From contig MU657213.1 of assembly GCA_026770575.1 (NCBI GenBank), positions 75,717-139,716 of the forward strand: DNA of 64,000 nt, read 5' to 3'. How positions within the stretch are numbered: position 1 is the first letter of the stretch; the number at the start of each line of letters is the position of its first letter. This DNA comes from Pelagophyceae sp. CCMP2097. Taxonomy: Eukaryota > Sar > Pelagophyceae. This document shows, one piece after another, positions 10,133 through 21,189 of this stretch. A program made the position numbers and the translations under genes. The notes below the pieces were generated by a model. The model saw nothing but the letters and a program-made list of their open reading frames with translations, was not told the origin of the DNA and did no database searches.

Positions 10133-12584
10133 CTACCAGGGGAGGAACGACTTGCGCTGCGCGCGGGCCTCGGCTTTCCGCTTCTTCTGTAATTCGACCT
10201 GCTTCTTCCGAAGCTTCTCCCATCGCCTAGGTCGGAATTCCTAGAGAACCGCAGAGGGGCCGTCGAAGGTCCATGGAGGGGCCGTCGAGGGGCCGTCGAG
10301 GGTCCGGTCGAAGGTCCGTTGCTCGGGGCCGGTCTTCGAAGCCTGCCCTCGGGGCCGGCCGCAGCGCGACGCCACAGACCCGCGATCGCCGCCGACGCAC
10401 CTCAAAACGACGGCCTGTGCCTCTTCGTCCGGCCGCCGCGCCTGCGCGAAGATGACGGCGCGGCCGAGCGCGGCCGAGCGGCGCCTGCCGCGTACGCAAA
10501 GGTCCGCGCGGAAGCGTCACTGCCGCATTGCAAGTGCGACTTGCACATTGCGGGTTATGGGCCCAGTATATACATCGCAACTTTCGCCGCACCGGTTCGC
10601 GCGCTCGAGCCTGCGCAGGCGGTCCACGAGTCTGCGCGTCTCCAGCACGACCTCGCTCCGGCCCTCTGCCAAGTCGCGCAAGTCGAGGAGCCTGCATCGT
10701 ACAGCGTGGGGCGTCGCGACGGCTCCGTTTCACATGGGCTCACCCCGCGCCGGCGCAGGCGTCGCGGACGTCGTCGTCGCCATAATCAAATTCAGACGAC
10801 TCGAAGCCCTCTGCGCCGTCGCCGGCGCCGCGGCCGCGCGACTGCGCCGCGTCGTGGCCTGTCGCGGTACGAGTCGGGGAGCCCGCTCCCACCACGGGGC
10901 CGCACCGCTCAGTTGGAGGCAGGCTCGTTTGAGCGGCCGGTCGCCGTTGTGCGTGGCGCAGTTGCACGTGGCCGCGTCGCAGTTGTCGCACGTGGTCGCG
11001 TCGCCGTTTTCGCCGTTGTGATGGCAGTGCCGCGCCGTCGACGCGCCATTCGTGGGCGCAGGGCGCGGGATCCTCGCCCGCGGCGATCCGTCGCGCGCCG
11101 GCGCCGCTTCTTCTGAAGGTAGCAATTTTGTTGGCAGCAAATTCGGTGGTACCATGAGCGCGGCGACGAGGCGCCGGCTCAACGACTCGTCGCCTGCGAG
11201 GCGTCAAGTCAAGCAACCACGCGAGGCGTCGACGCATCACGCGGCGAGCACAAAAGTATCCCGATAAACGTCGCGACTCGCCGAGTCTCGCGTCGAGGTA
11301 GTACTCGTCGTCAGACTCGGATTCCGACGATCCTTCCGACTCGTCTTCGTCCTTGTCGAGGACCTCGTCAAGGAACGACAGCGCGAGGCGCGGGTCGTGC
11401 TCGAGCGCCGACGAAGACCTGCGGGGGGAGCGTGACGGTCGCTCCGGGATGGAGCGGTGACGCACGGGTCCGCGGCGTCGAAGAGGTCGGAAAGGAGCTG
11501 ATTCGTCGACAACTTGCGGTGCGACTGCCGCTCGAGCCTGCGAAATGCGTCGGAGACCGCCTTGCGATATAGCGGGGTATAGCGATATAGAGACCGACAT
11601 AGCGGGAGGCGGGAAAGATGAGTCGAAACACATTTGAGTCGAAACGCACCATTCCCAGAGCCCGGTCGTCGTCGCGCCGGCGTCCTCCGAGTCAAAGTTG
11701 CGCTGGCTCAACTCCCTCGCCGCCTCGGCCTTGAGCGCCGCCTGCGCGTGAGGGTATAAGAAAGGCTCGAGGCGAAATTCGCAGGGCGACAGATGAATGA
11801 CGTTTGCAAAGCACCTCTGCTGCGGCGTGTGCGGCGGCGGCGTCGCGCGTGATGGCGGCGGCGCGCGCGTGGGCGGCGGCGACGGCCGGCAGGAATCGCG
11901 AGTGCGGGCCCAAACGCGCGGGGAGCACGCCCTTTGCCCACTGTTCGCCTCCTACGCGACGTGCCGCTCGAGACGTCACGAGTGTGATGCAAGGACGCAC
12001 CGGCCATGTCGAGTTTGAGGTGGACTTTGAGCGTTGGAGGTGGAGCTTGTCGCGTGTACTTCCGTTTGATCCGTTCCCCGTTCGGGCCCAGCAAAGGCGC
12101 CGGTGGCGCGGTCACCGGCGGCGCGGTCGCCGCGGGCTCGGCAGGGCCCGCGCCGTCGTCGCTGAACAAGTCGGAGGCGGCGCCGTCCAAACCGCCGCTG
12201 TCCAAACCGCCGCCGTCCCGACCGCCGCCGTCTGGAGCGAAGAAGTCCGCCCCCGCACCGCCGTCCGAAACGGCGGCGGTCGCCAAATGGCCCGTCTCCG
12301 CGGGTCCTGCGCCGGCTGCGAGCTGCGAGAGTTGCGACTCGAGGTAGGACCGCCATTGCGCGCTCAGCCCGCGCAGCTGCCGCAGCTCGGTGCACACCTG
12401 TTCGACGGACGTCCAACGAATGGCCGAAATGCCTGCCGCCCGCAAGCAAAGGCGCCTCGCAGGCGCGGGCACGCACGTGTTGCGCGTGCTGCGCCCCACC
12501 GCCGTCGGCGAGGAGCAAGCGCAGGCGGTCCGCGCGCGCAGGCACGTCGCCCGCCAGCGCCGCCGCGTCCGCCGGAGTCACCAT
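10133..12584 (-). CDS. Unrecognised multi-exon protein, probably nuclear
   Basis: Exons were linked by coding character, donors and phase. The start is MVTPADAAALAGDVPARADR. A helical exon with VEQVCTELRQLRGLSAQW and a Gly/Asp-rich stretch follow, ending near GERIKRKYTRQAPP. Next come a helical exon (TRDAAAAHAAAE), an exon ending in TTGLWEW, one with KLSTNQLLSDLFDAADP, an acidic Ser-rich exon (LDKDEDESEGSSESESDDEY), an exon ending in SSEFDYGDDD, a coiled exon (LAEGRSEVVLETRRLVDRLR), and a final basic exon ending KKRKAEARAQRKSFLPW and TAG at 10135. Alternating acidic and basic low-complexity regions suggest a chromatin or RNA-associated protein, but no domain is recognised. Some joins, especially between 10740 and 11280, are uncertain. 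Confidence 0.5.
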
Positions 12585-12961
12585 CCGCCCGCGAAGTGCG
12601 GCGGCGCCGCCGGACGAGCGCGGGACGACGAAGTGCGTCGCGACGAAGAGCGCCGCGGGGAACCTTGGTTATGCACCGAGCGCGGTCGGCTTCCCGAAGC
12701 GGCGGGCCGGTCCTCGCCGTGGGGGGCGCGCGCGCCGGTGCGTTGGGCCGGCTTCTGCCGCGGCGCTTTTGGGCCGCTCCGAACGATCCTTTCGCTAAAC
12801 TTGCATTTTCAAACTTCGGCGAAGACTCACGTCGCGGCTGCGCGCGCGGCTGGTCCAACGGGCACTTGTTGCCCAGAAGCGACTCTCGGGCCTCGATTCG
12901 TTTTGAGAGTCTCCGGCGGCAAACTCGCCAGTAGAGTTTAGTTTAAAGCGCCCCGGGCTTT
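12585..12961. other. Spacer, no gene seen
   Basis: This spacer lies between the start of the unrecognised nuclear-type gene and the stop of the iron transporter. It is GC-rich, and no domain or splice-supported exon was found. Confidence 0.45.
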
Positions 12962-14265
12962 TCAGCCGGCTAGGCCTTTTGGTAGAAACCCATTGAGCCA
13001 ACTGCTCGTGCCATACGCAACCGCGGCGCAGGCGGCGCCGAGCAGGAGCGATTCCGCGCCGAGGGCGTACCACTTGCGTCCGACGAAGCGGGCCTTTGCC
13101 GCGCCGAGGCCGAATAAAGCCGCTGACGTCACGACGCACGCAGCCGCGAAGCGCGCATCCGGGTCGACGCGCGCGGCGGCGCAGTGATGCGGGAACGCGG
13201 CGCCGCACATGGCCGGTAGAGCGACGTAGCCCAGCAAAGGCACGAGGCCCAGAGCGACAAACGCCGCAAACATCAGCAAGCCCTCGCGCAGCGCCTCGCC
13301 GTCGGCGCCCGCCGTGGGCACCTCGAGGCCCAGCTCCTCGACCTAGAACGGGGGTCTGGGCGTTCCGGATCGTCCGGGTGCGGTCCAAGTTCCCCCGACG
13401 CGGTTCCCCTCGTCGGTCCTTGTTCCCCGCCGGTCTGCGCACCATCATGATGTCGACGAAGAGCGACGGGTACTTTGCCATGCGCTCCACAATGACCGTG
13501 GCGTCGTCTTTGGTCATGCCGCGCTTGACGTAGATGTCGACCATTTCGGCCACTTCGCCATCAAAGTTATTCTCAAGTTCCCAAGCCTCTCGTTTGCGCT
13601 CGAAGAGCGCAAACTCGTTCGAAGACTTGGTGGAGAGGTACTCGCCGACGCCCATCGACAACGCGTCTGCGAAGATGTTGCAGATGCCCATTAGAAGCAC
13701 CACCCTCGCGTCCAGGTCCGCGCCCGCGCACCTTAGGGTCATGGGGTGAGTATAGGGTGCAAGGCACGCGTGCGTCGAGCTTCCCGAACGCGCATCTCGA
13801 TGCCTCCCGCGACACAGCACCGCATTGCCCGAGACGGTATTCAACTGTGGATGGTATTCTACTCTTCCGAAACTCTGGTTCGCCGGCGCGGCCTCCTCAC
13901 GACGAAATGAGCGCGAAGCAGGTCAAGATGCCGTCGAGGCCGCCGAAGATAAACCTGCGCACACGCGGTGGGGCATGCGCGCGGGCGGGGCGCTGCGGGA
14001 GCCCCCGCCGCGTCGCCTGACCCCAAGAATCCGACGCGGCGGCGCGCGTGCGCAGCTTGCCGCCGGCCGTCGAGTGCTCCTCGTTGTGGCCCGCGCTCGC
14101 CCGCTTGGCGTCGTGCCTAGTTAGGCGCCTCGCGCGGGGCCATAGGGCTTCGAGCGACTGGCGAATACCCCTGACGCACGCGAGTCTGGACGCCTCCAAG
14201 TCGAGGGACTGGTACGCGGCGCGCGCCACGGTGCACTTGGCCGGCTCCAGCCTGGCGTTTGACAT
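12962..14265 (-). CDS. CCC1/VIT-family vacuolar iron transporter
   Basis: Three recognisable exons fit the VIT1/CCC1 family, which moves ferrous iron or manganese into vacuoles. Exon 1 ends with HNEEHSTAGG and RRFIFGGLDGILTCFALIS, the first conserved helix. Exon 2 holds NIFADALSMGVGEYLSTKSS, the signature helix, then the cytosolic metal-binding region (FERKREAWELENNF, VIVERMAKYP). A GTGCGC...TTCTAG intron joins in phase to EELGLEVP. Exon 3 supplies the remaining helices (LMFAAFVALGLVPLLGYVALP, GAESLLLGAACAAVAYG) and ends at 12962. The N-terminus is uncertain: Met at 14265 is the upstream limit, and an acceptor near 14120 may mean a different first exon. A MITE sits just upstream. Confidence 0.85.
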
Positions 14266-14488
14266 GCCGACCCGGGGACCGCGACCGACGCCAAAGGACC
14301 TCGTCACCGATGTTGTCGATAAGGCAATGAATAGAGAGCCGAATTTGGCCCGAAATCATGCACCCATAAACCATGGGCACGTGCCGGCTCGGTTTCCGAG
14401 AGACAGAGTTCCTGGGTTTTCGACGAGCATCCGGCGGACCTGCCCTCGAGGAGCTGCGCACAGTGGCATCGCCGCGGGCGGCCCAGAC

Positions 14489-14899
14489 TAAGGATGGACG
14501 GTTAAGTCGCTTGACGCGGCTGCAAATGTCGAATGCCATTATCGTCACGAAGTCGAGAATTTCACTGCAAAAGTCGTCGGAAAAGCCAGCCGCAAAAGCC
14601 GCAAAAGCCGCAAATGTCGTCGGAATCTCCCTTAAAGTCCCCTGATGACGGATTAACCCCCGAGTTAAAATTCTGATGCCTTGGTTTGAGGCTCCAGAGC
14701 GGTCCAAGTCGGTCGTTTGTCGTCGATCTCGGTGCAAATGTCGTCGGAAATATCGCCCCCTTGAAACACTGTTTCTATTTACTGACTATAGCAAGCAGCG
14801 CGGGGCATTCGCAAAAGGAAATGGAGGAAGGGGAAATTCGAGGGCGGCAGCGGCTGCAAATGTCGAAAAGATTAATTCTAATCCTACCGTCCATCCTTA
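14489..14899. mobile_element. hAT-like MITE, 411 bp (element 1)
   Basis: The element has 14-bp perfect terminal inverted repeats (TAAGGATGGACGGT at 14489-14502, complement at 14886-14899). They are flanked by identical 8-bp direct repeats GCCCAGAC (14481-14488 and 14900-14907). The 8-bp duplication and the YARNG-type end (TAAGG) are those of hAT transposons. It has no coding capacity and is AT-richer than its surroundings. Internal sequence is shared with element 2 at 25841-26173 over most of its length. It lies between two divergent genes, 77 bp before the hypothetical gene at 14984, so it may affect that promoter. Confidence 0.9.
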
Positions 14900-14983
14900 G
14901 CCCAGACTGGAAGATTTCATAAAATCTTAGCGAGTGGATCTGAGAAGCATTTTCTTCGAAATTCTTGTCACGAGCCCGACGCC

Positions 14984-15889
14984 ATGGCGCCCAAGCGCAA
15001 GGGCGCGGTGCACACGCTGCGCGGCAACGGCGAGACGCTCGGCGACCTCGAGCGGCGGCAGCATTCGGAGTCTCTCGAGAACCTTCGAAAACGAGACGGC
15101 GCCCGCGGCGGCGTCGCTGTGCTCTCCAACCCGGGCGCCGGCGAGGCTTCCCACGTCCGCCTCCGGCCCGAGGACTTCTTCCGCAGCGACCATTGGTCGG
15201 CCAAGCGCCCGCCGCTGCCGCCCGGCGCGGCGAAGAAACGCGGCCGCGTCTCGTGCGCGTCCATCCCAGAGGAGCGACCCTCCGGTGAAGACGACGACGA
15301 CGACGCGTCGGCGGCGTCGTGGCTCGCGCGGTGCGACGATGCGGCGCCGTCCGCCGACGACGCGCGCCGCGGCCGCGCGAACGACGCGAACCTCGCATGG
15401 CCCGTCGACGCGCAGGCCTCGGCGGACTGGCCCGTCGAGGCCTCCCAGCCCCAGGCCTCGGCGGACTGCTTCGCGTCGGTGGACAACGGCACCGCGGCGG
15501 CCGCGCCGGCGGTCGCCGGCGAGACGCCGTCGCAGCCGCGCAAGGTCCGGCGGCTGTACACCGCGACGCCGTCGTCGCCGTCGTCGACGTCGTCGGCGAC
15601 GCAGTCGCCCGGCGGCGCGGGCGCGCACGCCGGATCGCCCCGGGACTCGGTCGACGGCGCCGTCGCCGGCCGCGGCGCCAAGCGCGGCGGCCGCGGCGAC
15701 GGCCGGCTGCGCCGCGCGCCCGGCGCATCGCGGCGGCCGCAGTTCGCACCGCAGCTCGTCGACGCGGCGTCGATTGCGTTCATGCGCCGCGCCAAGGCCG
15801 AGTACGACGAAGTAGACGAGATGGAGCTCGCCGTCGGACACTTTGATACACAAGGCAAGCTCGTCTACGACACCGACCCAAGGCCCTAA
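14984..15889 (+). CDS. Hypothetical low-complexity protein
   Basis: This is an uninterrupted 301-residue frame. The start, MAPKRKGAVHTLRGNGETLG, is basic and is followed by a charged helix (LERRQHSESLENLRKRD). The middle is rich in Asp, Ala, Ser and Pro (EDDDDDASAAS), with a near repeat AWPVDAQASADWPVEASQPQ, and appears disordered. The C-terminal ~40 residues (SIAFMRRAKAEYDEVDEMEL) look more ordered. No family is recognised. The lysine-rich start hints at a nuclear protein. The frame is open over its whole length in a GC-rich region, where chance ORFs are common, so coding status is likely but not certain. Confidence 0.6.
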   Translation: MAPKRKGAVHTLRGNGETLGDLERRQHSESLENLRKRDGARGGVAVLSNPGAGEASHVRLRPEDFFRSDHWSAKRPPLPPGAAKKRGRVSCASIPEERPSGEDDDDDASAASWLARCDDAAPSADDARRGRANDANLAWPVDAQASADWPVEASQPQASADCFASVDNGTAAAAPAVAGETPSQPRKVRRLYTATPSSPSSTSSATQSPGGAGAHAGSPRDSVDGAVAGRGAKRGGRGDGRLRRAPGASRRPQFAPQLVDAASIAFMRRAKAEYDEVDEMELAVGHFDTQGKLVYDTDPRP

Positions 15890-16245
15890 AAGCCTAACGC
15901 GAAAAGGCCGCACCGGAGCCCGACGCCGCAGCCAGCGCCGCGGGCGCGAACCCCGGCCCCCCGCGTGGACAGCGAAGGTCCAAGCGGCCCGCCGGGCCCT
16001 CTACTAATTCGAATCGAGATTGCGTCGCCGAAATTCTGTAAAACCCGAGGTGCCGCACTCAACCATTCTTCTCAGAGTCGGGCTCGCTACTGGGCTCGCT
16101 CGCGCTCGAGCGCACGCGGCTCTAGCGTGCGACTTGTCCGAGGCAGATCTAGGGATCCCTACTGCTCGTACCTTTTTGTACGGACTCGTCAGTAGGTATC
16201 AAACGAGCAGCGCGCAGCAGCGGCGGACTGTTCATCCGCGGTACG
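15890..16245. other. Spacer with duplicated 5' flank of the MYND-RING-Sel1 family
   Basis: The last ~80 bp match the DNA upstream of copy A at 282. No gene is visible in the remainder. Confidence 0.5.
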
Positions 16246-17328
16246 ATGGACGACCCGCCGGCCGCCGCTGTGCGAAAGCTGTGCTGCGTCCTGAAAACGC
16301 CGTGCTGTGTCTGCGGCGAGCCGGGCGGCCAGCACTGCACCAAGTGCAAATCGAGGCATTATTGCGGCAAGGCGTGCCAACTCGTGGACTGGTACGAGCG
16401 CGGGCACAAGGCGCAGTGCAAGCAGCTCGCGCAGAGTTCCAGGACCGGCTCCTCGACGCGCTCATGCCGGAGAAGCTGCAGATCAAGGAGGCTCCGGCCA
16501 TCGTCGAGGACGCTGCGCCGGCGGCTGGTTTCAAGGCGCGCTTATCGGCTGTTCGGGATACTGCGACGGCCAAGGCCAGCGCGAAGAACGACGACACGCT
16601 GCTGGACTGGCGCGGCACGTGCGCCATCTGCCTGGACCCGCTTCCAGTCGAAGCTGATAGACTGACATTCTACGAGTGCTGCTGCAAGTCGATCTGCTCA
16701 GACTGCTCCGACAAGTGCGAGGAGTACGACACACGCTGCCCGCTCTGCCGAGCGCCACTCCACAAGTCGGATGCCGAGTGGGTGCGCCGGGTCCAGAAGC
16801 ACGCGGACGAGGGGAACGCCGACGCACAGGTCACGCTCGGATACAAATACCATGATGGTGAGTTTGGCCTCAAGAAGAGTTTTGCTCAAGCGGGCGATCC
16901 AGCTCTACGAGCGCGCTGCGGCGCAGGGATACGCACCAGCTCAGAATGCATTGGGATGTCTTTGCAGCAAGGGAGGCGAAGGCATCAAGATCAACTACAA
17001 GACCGCCGCGCTGTGGTATCGAAGCGCAGCCGACCAAGGCTATTCTGAAGCTCAATTCCATCTCGGCTACTTGTTCGACCTCGGCCAGGGCGTTGCGCAG
17101 TCGTACGAGGAAGCGGTGAAGTGGTACCGCCTCGCCGCGGCGCAGGGCAACGCGGACGCGCTCTACAGCCTCGGTGGGTGTTACGACAACGGCGAGGGCG
17201 TGCCGCAGGATCACGACGAGGCGCTGCGCCTCTATAAGCGCGCCACGGCCAAGGGGCAAAACGACGCCGCGCCGGCGGTCAAAGAGCTCGCGGCGTGGCT
17301 CGCGGCAACCTCTGCTCGCCCAAAATAA
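16246..17328 (+). pseudogene. Broken MYND zinc finger-RING-Sel1 repeat gene (copy B)
   Basis: All domains are present: a MYND finger (CCVCGEPGG, CTKCKSRHYC, GHKAQC), a complete RING (CAICLDPLP ... CSDKCEEYDTRCPLC) and about four Sel1 repeats ending TSARPK. Two frameshifts break the frame. One base is missing near 16430, where CTCGCGCAGAG replaces the CTCGCAGCCGAG of copy A. About four extra bases lie near 16878-16890, after GLKK. Repairing both would give roughly 360 residues, the length of the intact paralogue at 23514-24584. A duplicated CVLKTPCCVCGE segment at the start is specific to this copy. Either the gene is recently dead or the two indels are assembly errors; its better conservation than copy A fits both. 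Confidence 0.75.
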
Positions 17329-17643
17329 GCGCCGATTGAGACCCTTTCGACCGTCCAGCTGCTCGATCGAAGGTTCCTCCTCAGCGTGTGCCCACCTCCA
17401 ACGCGCACGAACCGGAAGACGCAACAAGTCTTGCAGTAACGACCGTAATAGAGTGTGCAGCGAGCATCTGCGCTCGGAGCCGCCGTGGACCGGGTCCGAA
17501 AGATCACCCAGAGGAACCAGCCCCGAGGTCTTCCCGTTTCCCCTAGCGGCCGCACAGCGGCGCCCGTTGGTATCGCCGAAATAATCGGGGCGGCCCCCAG
17601 CGGTGTCGCGGAGGTGTCGAGGGTCGCTGCAGCGCTCGGCGCG
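17329..17643. other. Spacer, no gene seen
   Basis: This spacer lies between the broken MYND-RING-Sel1 copy and the start of the eight-exon gene. No feature stands out. An upstream in-frame extension of the next gene is possible here. Confidence 0.4.
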
Positions 17644-20600
17644 ATGAGCCCCGTCGCGCAGGGGCGCATGATCGTCGAGGTGCGGCGCCGCCGCGGGGGG
17701 CTCTTTCGGCGCCGCCGGTTGCGATATGGCGCCGGTTGCGATACGGGGCGCGGTCCAAGAAAGCGGTCTCCGACGGTGGTTCCATCCCCAGACGCCCATC
17801 CTCTAGGTGGTCTTCGCGGACGACCGCACGGAGAAGATCCACGTCCGCGAGGGCGACGTGGCCCTCGAGTTGGCGCAAAAGTTCGCCCACGAGTTCAATC
17901 TCCCAGCGGCGTACGAGGCCGTCCTCACGGCGCAGATCGAGGCCAGCATCGTCGAGGACGCGCGGCGCCGCAATACGCGCGGCGACCGCACGTCCGAGAG
18001 CGCGCGGCACCGCAATACGCGCGGCGACCGCACGTCCGAGAGCGCGCCGAGGCTCGAGTCGCCCAAGTCCGAGGTGCGTCTCCCGCGACGGTCCATGCCG
18101 CACGCCAGCCGCGGCGGTCGCCGCGCTTCCGGGACCGCTGGATGTGTAGGCGGCGAGTGTCGACGAAGGCACCTCGTCGGAGCGGTTGTCCGAAGGCGCT
18201 TCCTCGGAACGGCTTTCGTCTTCCGGCAGCCGCGACGGCGCGCGCGACGACGGCGCGCGCGACGACGGCGCGCGCGACGACGGCGCGCGCGACCGCCGCG
18301 ACGACGAAGGCGCGCGCGACCGCCGCGACGACGACGGCGCGCGCGAAGGCAGTGGCGACGACGACGACGAGGTGAGTCACGCGCCTCTTCCGGGGCGAGC
18401 GGCGCGGTGGTCTGGGGCCGCGTAGCGCTGATCGGAGAGTGACGCCGCCCGTGTAGGAGGAGCGGTATGCGCGCGCCGTGGCCGCGTTCCAGGCGCAGGG
18501 GAAGAAGGGCGCCGGCGACGTGGCGGCCAAAGCGCGCGGGAGCGCCGTCAGTTGGTGCGTCGCTCGGCCCCGCGCCGGCAGCCCCCGCTTCGACGGTCCC
18601 TGCACTTTGGTGACCGCGGGCTCCCGAGCGGTCTCGGCACGCGCGCCTCGGCACGCACGCCTTGATAGGATGTCGACTGCGGGCGTGCAGCGCGGCAAGC
18701 CGCCGCGCGAGACGAGCCAATCGAAGAAGCAGTCTGCGACGTTTTCGAGGTGAGCGGCCCTCTGGCGAAAAGGGCCCTCGTGACTCCAAGGGCCTTTCGG
18801 GGCCCGCACGGAAGGGCCGCCGATGGCTGTCGGATCGTGAGGCGCGCGCGCCGCAGGCTGCACGGCGACGCGAACCGCATGGACCGTCGGCGCGAGCGCG
18901 TCGTGGAGCGCCGGAGGGCGCTTGAAGATGTGCGTTTCCTTTGCTTGCTTAAGATCCACCCTGCGTGGGGCTGGCCCAAAGGGGAATAACCGTCAAACCT
19001 TTCGGGCGTTGCGTGGGTATATAAAGAGTCACGACATGCTCCTATATACCCAATACCCACGCGTTGGGTTTCCTTCTTTCGGGCGTGCCATGGACCCGAC
19101 GTGCGTGTCGCAGGAGGCGCGCAAGGGCGGCATGTACAAGGCGAACGACAAGTCGAGCGAGCTGGCCTTGCGCATGAACCGAGCCAAGGTGCGACTTTGT
19201 TCTTTCGTTGCGACGCCTCTCGGCGCAATCTTCAAAGACTTTGTCTCGACGCACTCGTCGACGCCTCTCGGCGCAATCTTCGACAGCAAAAGCCCACGCT
19301 TGCCTTCCCAGGCGCCCGGCTCGCGCGGCGCCGCCGCGGCGCAGCACGGCATCCATGAACGATTATACGCGGAAGCCAAAGGCAAAGACCCTCTGCAGGA
19401 CCAGGGCTCTTCCCAGAGCGCCTCGCAGCTCGTCGAGGCGAGGCAGGACTGGCTCTGCCCGCGGTGCGGCGCGGCGAACCGCTTCGACGCTGCGAAGTGC
19501 GACGCGGCTCACAAGAGCGGAATCGCCCTCTCTGACAAGTGCCCCTCTGCATGGGTCTGGGCCAAACGTGAATCTTTGGGCGGCGCTTTCCCGGCGTGTG
19601 GGCAGCCGAGGCCGGTGTTACACCACCCAACGATTTGTGCGCCAAAGTCGCGGGCGCTCATCGACGCGTGGCGTGGGACTGAGAAATCTTCGAAACACCA
19701 CGTCGTCGGCCGGCGCGACGCCGGCCGCGGTTCTTCGGAAGACTCGCCCGACGTCTGGGAGGCGCTGTACAAGCACGCTTCCGAGGCCAACGTCGTCGCT
19801 GAGCCGTTGCCCGACGTCGAAGCCACTTTTGCGCCGAAGATAGACAGAAAGTCTCGCGCAATCGTCCGAGAAAAGCTCGTCGTCAGCGCCATCATGGACG
19901 CCTTGAAGGACGACGACGGCACGGCCCAGGGCCAGCGGCGCGCGGAGCTCGCCGCGCGCGCGGCGTACGCTGCCGCGCTCCAGGCCGCGCCCCGTGAAAG
20001 TGCCATCCACGACCGCCTCTTTCAAGAGGCGGCGCAGCGCAACGAGACGAAGCGGCTCAACGAGCAGGTCGACTCTTCCACGTTTGTGCCCGACACGGGT
20101 CGGTCGCTGTGGCAGTCTCGGGGCGGCGTCGAGGACGCGTGTGACCAAAAGCTTTTAGATTCCCGACTCTGCGCGGAGAAGCTGCGCGTTTTGAGATGCG
20201 GCGCGCCTTTGGACGACTCTCGAGATTCGGAAACGGGCCAGAAATTATTCGCTCCGTTGATGGCTTCAAGAGGCCCCGCCGCTCCTCCTTCGCACCGGGG
20301 CGATTTAGCAGACGGCGTGCACGGTTCTTCGCGAGACGTCCACGCCGCGCTCCACGCCGAGCACCGGTCTGCCGCCGACGGCCGCGCGAGGGCTGCCGTG
20401 CAAGCGAGGGAAGCTCTCGCGCAAAGGTCTTCCGTGTCGCACGTCTCTTCAAAGAGCAGAGCTTTACTCGTGCAGATGCGCCACTCGGCGTACCGCGACG
20501 TCTGGGCGGCGATGCAGTTCAAAGGCGACTCTCTCACTTGCGTGGAGCTCCTTTCGGACCAAGCCGCAGAGCTCCGATTCCAGGCGCAGTGCGTTCTGCG

Positions 20601-21129
20601 AGAAGCCCCTTGGGCAGACTTTGACGGTTTCTGCGCGTTGATGGACTTGCGTTTGGATGTGGCCCGGAGTGGGGCGCCAAACGCCTTTATCATCTCGCAA
20701 CAAACGAAGCCCATTCGAACCAAGACCCTCCAGCTGAAGAAAGACGTCGCCGAGGAAAAGGTAGCCAAGACGCTCGAGGCGTGCACCTTCCGCCCGGACA
20801 CGTCCAATACGAGCGGCTACACGCCCCCGAAGCCGCGCCGACCCGGCTTGATCGAACATGTGCTGAGGGATGCCGGCGACCGCTACTCGCAGTCGCAGCG
20901 GGACCGCGAACTCGCAGACGACGAGATGACCCGCGCCGCCTGCACCTTCCGGCCCACTTTGCTGGCAAAACAACCAAAGGCGGCGCAGTACCCTCTCTCC
21001 AGGCGTTACGGTTCAGATGACGCAGAGGCCTTTCGCAAACCGCCCGCCGTCTACTACAACTCCAACGCGTCGCAGGAAGCGCCCGACGCGCCCGCGCCCG
21101 AAACGCCCCCGCAATCGCGGACCAAGTAA
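17644..21129 (+). CDS. Repeat protein with RLYxEA and TFxPxx motifs, possibly cytoskeletal
   Basis: Eight exons join without a phase error: 17644-17679, 17807-18073, 18150-18371, 18457-18554, 18669-18749, 18857-18929, 19114-19188 and 19312-21129, about 889 residues. The N-terminus (MIVEVVFADDRTEKIHVREG, FAHEFNLP) is a small globular domain. A disordered region follows with a 14-residue tandem repeat and DDGAR repeats. The C-terminal 600 residues repeat a pattern of an RLYxEA-type helix followed by a Cys/Thr-Phe-x-Pro strand (IHERLYAEAKGKD; ATFAPKIDRKSR; CTFRPDTSNTSG; CTFRPTLLAKQ). Such arrays occur in protist cytoskeletal and ciliary proteins, so that role is only suggested. A WLCPRCGAANRFDAAKC stretch resembles a RanBP2-type finger missing its last Cys. 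The start could be Met 17644 or 17668. Confidence 0.75.
17962..18350 (+). repeat. Coding tandem repeats (42-bp unit and DDGAR array)
   Basis: Two near-identical 42-bp units (caata anchor at 17971 and 18013) encode RNTRGDRTSESAR twice. Further on, 18229-18350 is an imperfect array encoding RDDGARDDGAR repeats. Both keep the frame of the host gene. An intron lies between them. Confidence 0.85.
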
Positions 21130-21189
21130 ATTCCACCCGTCGTCACCGCACCCCGACACGCGCGACTGTGTCACCTCCGACGAGGTGCC

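Noticed and set aside
12795..13844. A 349-codon minus-strand frame over the iron transporter
   Set aside because: The real exons switch frame at a GTGCGC...TTCTAG intron. The continuous frame reads the intron as Arg-rich nonsense.
19440..19620. RanBP2-type zinc finger in the repeat protein
   Set aside because: WLCPRCGAANRFDAAKC shows three of the four cysteines, and no intron was found that supplies the fourth in phase, so it is mentioned only as a resemblance.
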